From CAZYWA01 sp964650975 [NCBI: uncultured bacterium] (GTDB lineage: Bacteria > JADJOY01), in assembly GCA_964650975.1 (NCBI GenBank), contig CAZYWA010000236.1, positions 1 through 11,047 on the forward strand: DNA of 11,047 nucleotides, written 5' to 3'. Within the stretch, counting starts at the first letter, position 1. The number at the start of each line of letters is the position of its first letter. Shown here in pieces: positions 1 through 6,790 of this stretch. A program made the translations under genes and the position numbers. The notes beneath the pieces are model-generated. The model searched no databases. It had not been told where the DNA came from and saw only the letters and a program-made list of their open reading frames with translations.

Positions 1-35
1 CGCTCGGCGTCGGGCCGAACGGCTGGGGTCAGGCG

Positions 36-1463
36 ATGGTCGAGTACGCCATCGTGGTGCTGGTGCAGTCGATCATCTCGGCGGCGCAGTGCATGGTCGG
101 CCGCGCGATGGAGGCGGCCGCGGAGCGAGCGCTCAAGCGGGCGAGCGAGGAAGCGTCGAAGGGCACCGGCTTGCTCGGCAGTGCCAAGAAAGGCCTCGAC
201 GCCGGCAAGGACGAGTTCACCAAGACCGGCAAGGAGGAATACAAGAAGGCCGACGGCATCAAGTGCGTCGCGGGCGGGATGGTGGCGGGCTTCAACGCGT
301 TCCTCATGATGTCGACGATGATGACGCTGCAAGCGGCCAACGCGCAGCGCATGGCGAACGAGCTGAGCGAGATCCGCGACGCCACCAACAACCTGCGGAA
401 CCAGGGCTCGCAAGCGCCGGGATCGGCGCCGCGGCCGGCGACCACGGCCCCGCCCGCCGAGGCGCCGCCGCTCGAGGCGCCGCCATCGAGCAAGCCGCGC
501 GGCGCGCCGGGGGAACCACCGCCGCCATCGGATTCACGCAGCGGGCCGCCCGCGCCGAACGAGCCACCGAGCGCGCGGCCGAACCCTGCCGAAGAGGGGC
601 GGCCGAGCACCCCCGAGGAGCGCGCCAAGACCGAGCCGAACCAGGAGGCGCCCCCGAATACCGAGCGCATGCCACCGCGGAAGCCCAACGAAGGCGACCT
701 CGAGCAGCTCAGCAAGAACACCAAGGACGCCCACGACCGCCAGATCGAGGCGACCAAGAACTACAACGCCGACCCGAGCCCGGAGAACGCCAAGGCGCTC
801 GATCAAGCCATCCACGACGCCGACCTCGCCCGGAAGGACGAGCTCGGCGGCTATGCGCTCGGAAGCAAGGGCGACTACGGCATCTCGAACCCACCGCCGG
901 GAAAGAAGTACATGCAAGACAACCCGGCGCCGCCGATCGAGCGTCCCGACCTTCCTCCTACACAGGACGCGCCCGGCGCCATTCCCTCCGCGGCGCGCCG
1001 CTCGGACGCGCCGCCGGCGCCGTCCGCGGACGGCGGTCGCTGGCAATCGGGACCGGAGGCCCAGGCGCCCGCTCCAAGCGGGGCCTGGCAGTCGGGGCCG
1101 GGGATGTCGCCTGCCGGCTCACCGCCCGCGGGCGGCGCGGCCGGAATGCCCGCTGGGACCCGGACTGGCGACGCGACTCCGGTCGGCGGCCGAGGTTCGT
1201 CGGCCCCGCCGTCGTCCGCGCCGCGCGCTCCGTCCGGTGGAGTCGCTGGTGGCGCGGACTCGCTCGGAAAGACGCAACCGGGCGCAAACCCCTACGGCAA
1301 GACTCAGGCTGGCGTCGATCCACTCTCGGCGACGAGCCCGTCGCTGCTTCAGCCGCCGCCTTCGACGCCGGGAGCGCCGCCGCCCGATCCCGGCATCGCC
1401 AAGGAGCTCGCCGGGATGAGCGGGATGTCGGAAGCCCTCGGCATCGTTGGCGGCGAGCCCTGA
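36..1463 (+). CDS. Proline-rich hypothetical protein with hydrophobic, prepilin-like N-terminus
   Basis: I do not recognise this as a named family. Counted from the ATG at 36 it has 475 residues. Residues 5-22 are hydrophobic, residues 23-75 are a charged Ala/Lys/Glu helix, residues 77-103 are a second hydrophobic Met/Ala-rich stretch, and residues 130-215 and 285-455 are Pro/Ala/Gly-rich and probably disordered. A short charged helical part lies at 218-270. WQSGP occurs at 336 and 351, and GKTQ at 411 and 421. The frame is open to the window edge and reads GWGQAMVEYAIVV across the ATG. This matches the Flp/TadE prepilin pattern of Gly followed by Glu at +5 and Tyr at +6, so translation may begin outside the window. 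Against that, the nine visible upstream residues have no Lys or Arg, and GGGG lies about 7 nt before the ATG. High third-position GC throughout supports it as a real gene. Function unknown, probably membrane-anchored. Confidence 0.75.
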   Translation: MVEYAIVVLVQSIISAAQCMVGRAMEAAAERALKRASEEASKGTGLLGSAKKGLDAGKDEFTKTGKEEYKKADGIKCVAGGMVAGFNAFLMMSTMMTLQAANAQRMANELSEIRDATNNLRNQGSQAPGSAPRPATTAPPAEAPPLEAPPSSKPRGAPGEPPPPSDSRSGPPAPNEPPSARPNPAEEGRPSTPEERAKTEPNQEAPPNTERMPPRKPNEGDLEQLSKNTKDAHDRQIEATKNYNADPSPENAKALDQAIHDADLARKDELGGYALGSKGDYGISNPPPGKKYMQDNPAPPIERPDLPPTQDAPGAIPSAARRSDAPPAPSADGGRWQSGPEAQAPAPSGAWQSGPGMSPAGSPPAGGAAGMPAGTRTGDATPVGGRGSSAPPSSAPRAPSGGVAGGADSLGKTQPGANPYGKTQAGVDPLSATSPSLLQPPPSTPGAPPPDPGIAKELAGMSGMSEALGIVGGEP

Positions 1464-1477
1464 AGGATTCCTCAGGG
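1458..1477. terminator. Hairpin shared by two convergent stop codons
   Basis: CCCTGA at 1458-1463 pairs perfectly with TCAGGG at 1472-1477 across an 8-nt loop. The stop codon of the proline-rich gene (1461-1463) and that of the facing gene (1472-1474) are each inside one arm. Its position between convergent genes suggests a bidirectional terminator. There is no T-run on either side, so intrinsic termination is not assured and a 6-bp stem could be chance. Confidence 0.35.
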
Positions 1478-2026
1478 AAGACGCGCCAGGACCTTCGCGG
1501 CGAGCTTCTTCGCGGTATCGAGCGAGGGCTCGTCCTTCGCGTCGCGCACCGTCAGGTCGAAGTAGGCGACGCCCTTCTTGAACACGTAGAGCGTCGCGGT
1601 TCCTTTCTGCCAGTACGCCTCGTCCCCGAGACCGGCGACCTTCTCGGGAGCTCCGAACTCCTGGTTCGGGTCGAGGAAGCCGGCGCTCTGCGCCTTCCAG
1701 AGCCCGTTCGGATCCCACGGGATCTTGCTGTCCACGGCTTTCTGGTAGAGGCCGACCGAGATGCTGGGTGTCAGCGCGTGCCCGGTCCCCGGCGCGTAGG
1801 CGCATAGCGTGTAGATGCTGCCCGCGAGCCCAGGGTAGTCCGGGTCGGCGCTCGCCTTCGCCACGGCACCGAACACCTCTTCCGCGTCAGCCTTGGTCAC
1901 CAGCGTGCACGGGTCGATTCGGCCAGCGGCCCCGACCGTCCGCGCGCCCGTCACGGCGAAGACCACCAGCAACCCGAGCACGACGACACCGATCCGATTC
2001 CGCTCGCACACTTCGCTCGCCGCCAT
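1472..2026 (-). CDS. Small exported protein, DUF3558-like pattern
   Basis: A 184-residue protein with an N-terminal hydrophobic segment at residues 12-34 ending near VGAAG, read as a signal peptide or a membrane anchor. The mature part opens with DPCTLVTKADAEEVFG (38-53). It has a second Cys at 75 that could pair with Cys40, then GLGDEAYW (132-139) and LYVFKKGVAYFDLTV (146-160). A PCxLxTxxDxxxxxG opening followed by a G(L)GDEA turn and a closing beta hairpin is typical of small periplasmic proteins or lipoproteins of the DUF3558 type; that assignment is from pattern memory and is tentative. The ATG at 2026 is preceded by GGGAG about 7 nt upstream, which supports this start. It converges with the proline-rich gene with only 8 nt between the stops. 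Role unknown. Confidence 0.8.
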   Translation of the reverse strand: MAASEVCERNRIGVVVLGLLVVFAVTGARTVGAAGRIDPCTLVTKADAEEVFGAVAKASADPDYPGLAGSIYTLCAYAPGTGHALTPSISVGLYQKAVDSKIPWDPNGLWKAQSAGFLDPNQEFGAPEKVAGLGDEAYWQKGTATLYVFKKGVAYFDLTVRDAKDEPSLDTAKKLAAKVLARLP

Positions 2027-2271
2027 GGGATTCTCCCGCAGGCCGAGGGCGTCTGCAGATTGTGGGGGGATGCGTGAAGCGTCCGCCTACACATGCCCCG
2101 AGTCAATCTGCAAGGCGCACGGCCCCGGGCACGAGCGTCGACTCCGGGGACTCCGGCCGATCCGTCTCGAGCCGGGCGGCAGGAACGCCGCAGGCGCGGG
2201 CGCCCTACCGCTCCGTACGGCAACGCGGTTCAGCAGGACTCGCAGCGCAGACCCGTCGCTCGCCAGTCATC
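2027..2271. other. Intergenic stretch upstream of the small exported protein
   Basis: No frame here looks like a gene. The only structure I see is a 9-bp inverted repeat, TGCAGATTG at 2054-2062 and CAATCTGCA at 2104-2112, separated by 41 nt. It lies just upstream of the minus-strand gene ending at 1472, where a regulatory site would be expected, but the spacing is wide and I found no convincing -35/-10 pair. Confidence 0.3.
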
Positions 2272-2356
2272 TCACGCCGCGAGGGCGCTTCGCAGATCAA
2301 CGATCCCCAGTAGAAACGGGAGGATCCGGTTCAAAGTTGGAGTCATTAGGGACACC
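2272..2356 (-). repeat. Dispersed repeat, copy A (coding-like LNRILP peptide end)
   Basis: The segment 2316-2356 matches 4417-4457 at 35 of 41 positions by hand alignment, in the same orientation. Read on the minus strand, both copies begin GGTGTCCCTAATG and stay open to a TGA (here 2272-2274). The peptide of copy A starts VSLMTPTLNRILPF and continues through VDLRSALAA. Three of the six differences are synonymous third-codon changes (Pro, Arg, Leu), as expected of diverged coding sequence. I do not know the family. It could be the 3' end of a decayed mobile-element gene, or a short conserved ORF. Confidence 0.6.
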
Positions 2357-2360
2357 AATA

Positions 2361-2376
2361 CAGCCAGATCTGGCTG
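2361..2376. repeat. 16-bp perfect palindrome next to repeat copy A
   Basis: CAGCCAGATCTGGCTG is its own reverse complement. It lies 4 nt from the conserved edge of repeat copy A. A different hairpin lies at the same edge of copy B (4459-4472). Palindromes at the same relative place suggest that a foldable end is part of the element, as in REP- or IS200/IS605-type ends, though a repressor site is also possible. Confidence 0.5.
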
Positions 2377-2510
2377 AAATGCACGAGCCGCAGCCGTGGC
2401 GCTCAGAGACACCAATCGGCATTCGCTCGGAATCACAGCGCTTTCGACCGGCCCTGATTTCGACCTTCGAACACCACGGCCGCGAAGGCGTGAGAGTCCC
2501 GCTGCGCTGG

Positions 2511-2720
2511 CTAGTCGACGACGCGGTAGTGCCAGAAGTCGGGATGGCGCTTCAGGTGCGCGACCGCGAGCACGGCCGTTGTCGGGCAACCCCATGAAGA
2601 CCAGCGCGTAGGGGATTGGCCACCGCCGTCGTGGACCTCGCCGACGTAAAGCATCGGAGAGCCGGCGAGAGAAGGCAGGTTGCAGGCGCCTTGACCGTCC
2701 TCGGTGCTGCTGATAAAAAT
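2511..2720 (-). pseudogene. Tail of a probable dead gene of unknown family
   Basis: On the minus strand this stretch reads without a stop to TAG at 2511-2513. The last 25 codons, ending AVAHLKRHPDFWHYRVVD, end almost all in G or C and read like a real protein end. Earlier parts (CNLPSLAGSPMLYVGEVHD) are protein-like but more mixed in codon use, and the frame runs backwards into the promoter of the TetR gene, where no start with a ribosome site is visible. I read it as the 3' remnant of a gene whose front was lost when the TetR unit arrived or recombined. Family unknown; it could instead be an unrelated open frame. Confidence 0.35.
2691..2719 (+). promoter_or_regulatory. Sigma70-type promoter for the TetR-hydroxylase unit
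   Basis: TTGACC (2691-2696) is followed after 17 nt by TAAAAA (2714-2719), with TGA directly before it (2711-2713) as an extended -10 element. This is the most AT-rich spot in the neighbourhood. Transcription would start near 2726, about 100 nt before the TetR start codon. Confidence 0.5.
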
Positions 2721-2729
2721 TCGGGATGA

Positions 2730-2741
2730 GACGCATGTGTC
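2730..2741. promoter_or_regulatory. Possible operator for the TetR-type repressor
   Basis: GACGCATGTGTC is a 12-bp palindrome except for one mismatched pair. It lies about 10 nt downstream of the -10 box, where a bound TetR dimer would block initiation. TetR-type repressors usually bind such sites in their own promoter; that this one does is inference. Confidence 0.3.
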
Positions 2742-2827
2742 AACGAGTGTATCTCCGCGTCGACAGGCTACTTCGCCGGGGCTGACTCCAGGATCACCGG
2801 CGGCCCGGCAACCCGGAGAGACTCGCA

Positions 2828-3427
2828 TTGAGTCAGACCGTCATCACCCTTCATCGCCCCCTGGATGCGCGGCAAGTCGAGGTCCGCGCCGAGGTATTGG
2901 CCTCCGCGCGAAAGCTGATCCACGAGCACGGCCACGAGGGCGTCGGGATGGAAATGATCGCTGCGGACGCTGGCATCTCACGAGCGACCCTGTACCGCTA
3001 CTTCACGTCCCGGGAACACGTCGTGTGCGAGGCTGCCCTGGCTTGGGGACACGATTTGGCCGCCAAGCTTCCGGCGGAGGTCGCGGGCTCCCGCAGCCTG
3101 CTCGAGACCCTACACGCCGCCATCCCGCACGTGGTCCGGGAAGCGCAATCCAACCTACCGATGGTCCGCGCCACCATGACGTCGGTTCTGGCGCTGGGAC
3201 CCTCTGCGGATGCTTTCCGGGAGGCGGTGCGAAAACTGTTCGTGTCCCTGGTCGGCGGGGGGGTGGCTACCGTCGCGGCAGGCGAACTGGACCAAATCAC
3301 TCTCCTGGGCCGTGTGTTTTTCGCCGACCTAGCACTGCTCAGCGTTGGCGACATCTCCAGTGCCCAGTGTGTCGCTGAACTGAAGACCGCTGCCTCCGCA
3401 CTGCTGGCGCGTGGCGACAAGCCCTGA
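2828..3427 (+). CDS. TetR/AcrR-family transcriptional regulator
   Basis: A 199-residue protein of the usual TetR length. Residues 18-64 form the DNA-binding domain. The helix-turn-helix is EMIAADAGISRATLYRYF (42-59), including the LYRYF recognition-helix end typical of the family, and is preceded by the first helix, ASARKLIHEHG. Residues 65-199 are the divergent, mostly helical ligand-binding and dimer domain, so the inducer cannot be read off. The start is TTG at 2828; GGAG lies 9 nt upstream and there is no in-frame ATG before the HTH. The hydroxylase gene follows after 15 nt, so the protein probably represses its own operon and responds to a lipid-like or hydrophobic ligand that the hydroxylase makes or uses (inference). 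Confidence 0.92.
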   Translation: MSQTVITLHRPLDARQVEVRAEVLASARKLIHEHGHEGVGMEMIAADAGISRATLYRYFTSREHVVCEAALAWGHDLAAKLPAEVAGSRSLLETLHAAIPHVVREAQSNLPMVRATMTSVLALGPSADAFREAVRKLFVSLVGGGVATVAAGELDQITLLGRVFFADLALLSVGDISSAQCVAELKTAASALLARGDKP

Positions 3428-3442
3428 GCCCGGAGGGAACCC

Positions 3443-4174
3443 ATGGATGTGATCGAGCCTACGTCTCTGCAGAGGATCTGGGACTGGATGCTGGACACCC
3501 TGGGGCACACCTACTTCGAGTTTCCGCTGCACTTCATGCCGGTCGTCGTCGCCGTCGTCGGGATCACCGGCATCGCCTTCTCGATCCTCGACGTGCGCCG
3601 CCGGCGGGTCGCCGCGGGAGTCGCCATCCTGAATGGAACCCGGATCATGTCTGGCTACATCGTCGCTGCCGGGCTGCTTCTGACGTTCCACTACGAGACG
3701 CGCTGGATCACGGTTGACGTGCCGGACCGGGCTCCTGGGTGGCCGTCCTTCTGCGCGCAGGTCGCGATCTTCACGGTGCTGGGTGAGCTCCTGACGTACT
3801 GGTGGCACCGCCTCGAGCACGGCAGCCGTTTCGTCTTCGAGAGGGTTCACTTCCTACACCACCACGTCGCCAACCCACTCACCGTCTGGACCAACTTCGT
3901 GGTCCATCCCGTGGAGGGACTGATGGTGCTGGTCTGCCTCTACGGGCCGCTCATCGCGGTCGGCGCGCATCCGCTGGTGTTCTTCGCCTACGCCATCGTC
4001 AACACGACGGCCATGGTCATCACCCACAGCGGCTACGACTTTCGCCTGTGGCCAGCCTGGCTCTTTCCCCGCGCTTCAGGGCACGAGCTGCACCACTCCG
4101 AGCGTCGACCGACCAACCTCTCTGTCGTGATGAGTTACGGAGACAGGCTCTTCGGAACGTATGTCGAGCCGTAA
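3443..4174 (+). CDS. Membrane di-iron hydroxylase, sterol desaturase/fatty acid hydroxylase superfamily
   Basis: A 243-residue membrane protein with hydrophobic segments at about 30-48, 66-83, 104-120, 157-175 and 178-194. It carries the full histidine set of the superfamily (PF04116): HRLEH (122-126, HX3H), HFLHH (136-140, HX2HH), H155 in VHPVEG, H195 in THSGYD, and HELHH (214-218, HX2HH). These bind two irons that use O2 to hydroxylate or desaturate a lipid CH bond at the membrane surface. The sequence does not show the substrate: fatty acyl chain, sterol, carotenoid or another lipid are all possible. GGAGG lies just upstream of the ATG, and the gene follows the TetR gene by 15 nt, so they form one operon. 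No terminator is evident after it. Confidence 0.9.
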   Translation: MDVIEPTSLQRIWDWMLDTLGHTYFEFPLHFMPVVVAVVGITGIAFSILDVRRRRVAAGVAILNGTRIMSGYIVAAGLLLTFHYETRWITVDVPDRAPGWPSFCAQVAIFTVLGELLTYWWHRLEHGSRFVFERVHFLHHHVANPLTVWTNFVVHPVEGLMVLVCLYGPLIAVGAHPLVFFAYAIVNTTAMVITHSGYDFRLWPAWLFPRASGHELHHSERRPTNLSVVMSYGDRLFGTYVEP

Positions 4175-4366
4175 TCGAAGGCGCCGACGACGACCGTATG
4201 ACGACATCCGAACGCCAGCATGCCGCTGTACGGGCCACTGACTGGCCTCAGCGGAACGCCTGCCCGAGATTGGCAGCGCCCGGCACCACCACGCGGGCAT
4301 GCGGACAACGGCCTCGTCGCCTAAGACCCCGGCCACGCACAGGCACCCAAAGCGACGTTCGGGCCC

Positions 4367-4457
4367 TCAAGCCGCCGCTGGAACCTCATCGCGGAGCGAC
4401 CGAAGTTCCTGTATCCACGGCAGGATACGGTTCAAAACAGGAGGCATTAGGGACACC
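4367..4457 (-). repeat. Dispersed repeat, copy B (coding-like LNRILP peptide end)
   Basis: The partner of the copy at 2272-2356, same orientation, with 35 of 41 bases identical over 4417-4457. On the minus strand it reads VSLMPPVLNRILPW then IQELRSLRDEVPAAA and stops at TGA (4367-4369). The conserved block starts at GGTGTCCCTAATG. Both copies share the LNRILP(F/W) core and an LRS/LR-containing tail ending in Ala-Ala. The two copies bracket the TetR-hydroxylase unit. No transposase is left between them, so whether they moved it cannot be told from here. Confidence 0.6.
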
Positions 4458-4458
4458 G

Positions 4459-4472
4459 GGACCGGAAGGTCC
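4459..4472. repeat. Small hairpin next to repeat copy B
   Basis: GGACC (4459-4463) and GGTCC (4468-4472) form a 5-bp stem with a GGAA loop, one base from the conserved edge of copy B. It differs in sequence from the palindrome beside copy A, but has the same relative place. Confidence 0.35.
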
Positions 4473-4615
4473 GTGATCCCGGGTCGTTTCCGCCACGGGC
4501 GGCTCGAGCCTCCTCGACGTCCCGCGGCCGGGGCTCGCAATCACGGACGCGGGCAAGCGCGCGGCGCATCGTGGCCGTAGCCACCCGTGCAGATCTGGCC
4601 GATTCTCACCGAGCG

Positions 4616-5641
4616 ATGGCCGACGACGCCGGATTCATCCTCGTGAAGGGAGACGAAGGTCTCGGCAATCGCATCCTCTGCTTGCTCTCGGCGGCACTGC
4701 TGGCGCGACTCACCGGGCGGCAGCTGGTGGTCGACTGGCGCGATTCGCTCTACTCGGCCGATGGGCGCGACGCGTTTCACCAGCTGCTGCGTACCGATCT
4801 GGCGGTGCCTCTCGAACGGCTGCCCGACACCGACTCGGTGCGACCGCCGGTATGGCGCGGCCACTTGCACGAGTCGGCAAGCGTGATGCAGACAAGGCGC
4901 TTCGGGCCGGACTACTGCGGTGATGCGTGGACCTGGGAGCCCTTCTGCGTCGATCTGGATCGCCTCGACCATCGCGAGCGGGTCCTCGTCTTCACGTCCT
5001 ACTTCGAGCGAATCGAGCCGCTTCGGCGGCACCTGATCGGCGCGTTCGCCGGGCTGCGCTCGCTGACGACTTCCGCCATCTTGCAGCGGCTGTGGGCCGA
5101 TCACCTGGTACTCGCTCCCGCGCTGCGGGACCGAGTCGAGACGTTCCGCCGAAGGCACTTCGGAGGTGAGACGCTCGGCGTCCACGTGCGCGACAGCGAC
5201 CGCCGCACCCGCGTCGCCGCCATCGAGGCGACGACGGCGCGCCTCGTCGAACGCCATCCGCACCTGCGCATCTTCCTCGCCTCCGACAACGCCGAGGTGA
5301 CGCAACGCTATACCGCCCGCTTCGGCAACGTGATCACGACCGAGAAGTGGCATCCGCCGCCCGGCGAGCCGATGCACAGACATGCCAGCCGCCCCGATCC
5401 AGCCGCGGGCGCGGCCGACGCGCTCGTCGACATGCACTTGCTGGCCGAGTGCGACCGGCTGATCGTCGACAGCCGATCGTCGTTCGGGCGCCTTGCGGCC
5501 TTGCGCGCTCGAGCCGAGGCGGGACGCCTGATCGACCTGCATCCGGGCCGCTTCGTGCCGCTCGTGCTGCGGCAGCCGCTACTGCGCTGGCACAGCTACG
5601 CCCGACGCTGCTGGCACGGTAGAGCGTTCCGCGGCGTGTGA
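4616..5641 (+). CDS. NodZ-like fucosyltransferase (GT23-type)
   Basis: A GDP-fucose-dependent fucosyltransferase resembling rhizobial NodZ and the alpha-1,6-fucosyltransferases. From the ATG at 4616 it has 341 residues: GLGNRILCLLSAALLARLTG (15-34) followed by VVDWRDSLY is the N-terminal hallmark, HVRDSD (190-195) corresponds to the basic HxRxxD donor-binding motif, LASDN (221-225) is the next strand, and ALVDMHLLAECDRLIVDSRS (269-288) followed by SFGRLA is the C-terminal donor-site signature. There is no signal peptide or membrane segment, so it is cytoplasmic. A GTG at 4571 in the same frame would add 15 residues; the ATG fits the family start, directly before the first strand, and neither has a strong ribosome site. 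GDP-L-fucose synthase follows after 24 nt. The acceptor is unknown: a glycan, lipopolysaccharide or lipo-oligosaccharide. No nodulation genes are in view. Confidence 0.82.
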   Translation: MADDAGFILVKGDEGLGNRILCLLSAALLARLTGRQLVVDWRDSLYSADGRDAFHQLLRTDLAVPLERLPDTDSVRPPVWRGHLHESASVMQTRRFGPDYCGDAWTWEPFCVDLDRLDHRERVLVFTSYFERIEPLRRHLIGAFAGLRSLTTSAILQRLWADHLVLAPALRDRVETFRRRHFGGETLGVHVRDSDRRTRVAAIEATTARLVERHPHLRIFLASDNAEVTQRYTARFGNVITTEKWHPPPGEPMHRHASRPDPAAGAADALVDMHLLAECDRLIVDSRSSFGRLAALRARAEAGRLIDLHPGRFVPLVLRQPLLRWHSYARRCWHGRAFRGV

Positions 5642-5665
5642 ATCGCATCGAGGGACCAGGCAAGC

Positions 5666-6724
5666 ATGCGGATCGTCGATAAACGGATCGTGGTAACGGG
5701 TGGAAGCGGCTTCCTCGGCACGCACACAGTCGCTGCGCTGCGCGCGGCCGGCTGCGCGCACGTCTTCGTCCCGCGCTCGCGCGACTACGATCTCGCCAGC
5801 GAGGCGGCCGTCGAGCGGCTCTTCCGCGAGTCCCGGCCCGAGATCGTGATTCATCTCGCGGCGCGGGTCGGAGGTATCGGGGCGAACCGCGCCAATCCCG
5901 GCAGGTTCTTCTACGAGAATCTGATGATGGGCGCGCTCGTCATGGAGCACGCACGACGGGTCCAGGTGGAGAAGCTGGTCGCCGTCGGCACGGTGTGCTC
6001 CTACCCGCGCGTCGTGCCGGTACCGTTCCGCGAGGAGAGTCTCTGGGACGGCTACCCCGAGCCGACCAATGCCCCGTACGCGCTCGCGAAAAAGATGCTC
6101 CTCGTGCAGGGCGATGCCTACCGCCGGCAATACGGATTGCGGAGCATCTTCTTGCTGCCAACCAATCTCTACGGACCAGGAGACAGCCTGGATCCGAATT
6201 CGTCGCACGTGATCCCCGCGCTCATCGGCAAATGCCTCGATGCGGCCGAGCGCGGCGAACGGAGCATCGTCTGCTGGGGCGACGGCTCGGCGAGCCGCGA
6301 GTTCCTGTACGTCGAGGACTGCGCACGCGCGATCGTTCTCGCGACCGAGCTCTACGACGGCGAGGAGCCGGTAAACGTCGGCGTGGGAGCCGAGTGTCGC
6401 ATCGCCGACCTGGTCGCGCTGATCGCCGAGCTCACTGGCTTCCGCGGCGACGTCGAGTGGGATGCGAGCAAACCGAACGGGCAGCCGCGTCGCTGCCTGG
6501 ACGTGAGCCGCGCAGCCCAGCGCCTCGGCTTTCGCGCCGAGATCGCCTTGGGTGACGGCCTCCGCCGAACGATCGACTGGGTTCGCGAGGTGAGGCGCCG
6601 CCGGTCGGAGCCCTTCCCGCGGGACGATTTCGGCCCGACCGGGCCGTCGATAGCCCACCCCCCGAACGTGCCCGGCGAGCACACTCAGCTAACCCGGAGA
6701 ATCCCGCCCAGTCGAGAGCGATAA
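5666..6724 (+). CDS. fcl: GDP-L-fucose synthase
   Basis: NADPH-dependent epimerase-reductase that turns GDP-4-keto-6-deoxy-D-mannose into GDP-L-fucose, an extended short-chain dehydrogenase in the cytoplasm. The Rossmann motif is GGSGFLG (12-18). The family block [20 protein letters not shown] lies at 66-85, and GTVCSYP at 108-114. YALAK (138-142) supplies the catalytic Tyr and Lys, and H181 in [11 protein letters not shown] corresponds to His179 of the E. coli enzyme. Thr109 stands where E. coli has Ser107, and Cys111 matches Cys109. At 352 residues it is about 30 longer than the E. coli protein; the extra part is a charged, Pro-rich tail after residue 312. It supplies donor for the fucosyltransferase 24 nt upstream. 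The preceding enzyme, GDP-mannose 4,6-dehydratase, is not in the window. Confidence 0.93.
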   Translation: MRIVDKRIVVTGGSGFLGTHTVAALRAAGCAHVFVPRSRDYDLASEAAVERLFRESRPEIVIHLAARVGGIGANRANPGRFFYENLMMGALVMEHARRVQVEKLVAVGTVCSYPRVVPVPFREESLWDGYPEPTNAPYALAKKMLLVQGDAYRRQYGLRSIFLLPTNLYGPGDSLDPNSSHVIPALIGKCLDAAERGERSIVCWGDGSASREFLYVEDCARAIVLATELYDGEEPVNVGVGAECRIADLVALIAELTGFRGDVEWDASKPNGQPRRCLDVSRAAQRLGFRAEIALGDGLRRTIDWVREVRRRRSEPFPRDDFGPTGPSIAHPPNVPGEHTQLTRRIPPSRER

Positions 6725-6746
6725 GAGCCTTCGCGGATCTCATCGG

Positions 6747-6771
6747 GCCCCAGCGCGGCGCGATCCGGGGC
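6747..6771. terminator. Weak hairpin between convergent fcl and the DUF3443 gene
   Basis: GCCCC (6747-6751) and GGGGC (6767-6771) can pair around a 15-nt GC-rich loop in the 66-nt gap between the two convergent stops. The stem is short and no T-run follows on either strand, so it is only a weak terminator candidate. Confidence 0.2.
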
Positions 6772-6790
6772 GCATCAGCGACACGGTCAT

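Larger units (their letters stand above)
4175..4615. other. Gene-free stretch between the hydroxylase and the fucosyltransferase
   Basis: About 440 nt without a convincing gene. It holds repeat copy B and the hairpin beside it. No clear terminator follows the hydroxylase, and I found no promoter with good -35 and -10 boxes for the fucosylation genes. If the start of the fucosyltransferase is the GTG at 4571, the stretch is 45 nt shorter. Confidence 0.4.

Noticed and set aside
89-1807. Long open plus-strand frame overlapping the proline-rich gene and the facing exported protein
   Set aside because: It is almost entirely Arg/Gly/Ala/Pro, runs antisense through a better gene, and has no domain or signal; it is a side effect of high GC.
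4541-5542. Minus-strand open frame of about 330 codons opposite the fucosyltransferase
   Set aside because: The plus strand carries clear GT23 motifs and correct codon bias; the antisense frame has no recognisable motif.
4616-5641. Naming the fucosyltransferase nodZ
   Set aside because: The resemblance is at family level only and no nodulation gene is nearby, so the symbol would imply a role that is not shown.
5579-6682. Minus-strand open frame of about 365 codons opposite GDP-L-fucose synthase
   Set aside because: The plus strand is an unmistakable GDP-L-fucose synthase; the antisense frame is a mirror of its codon structure.
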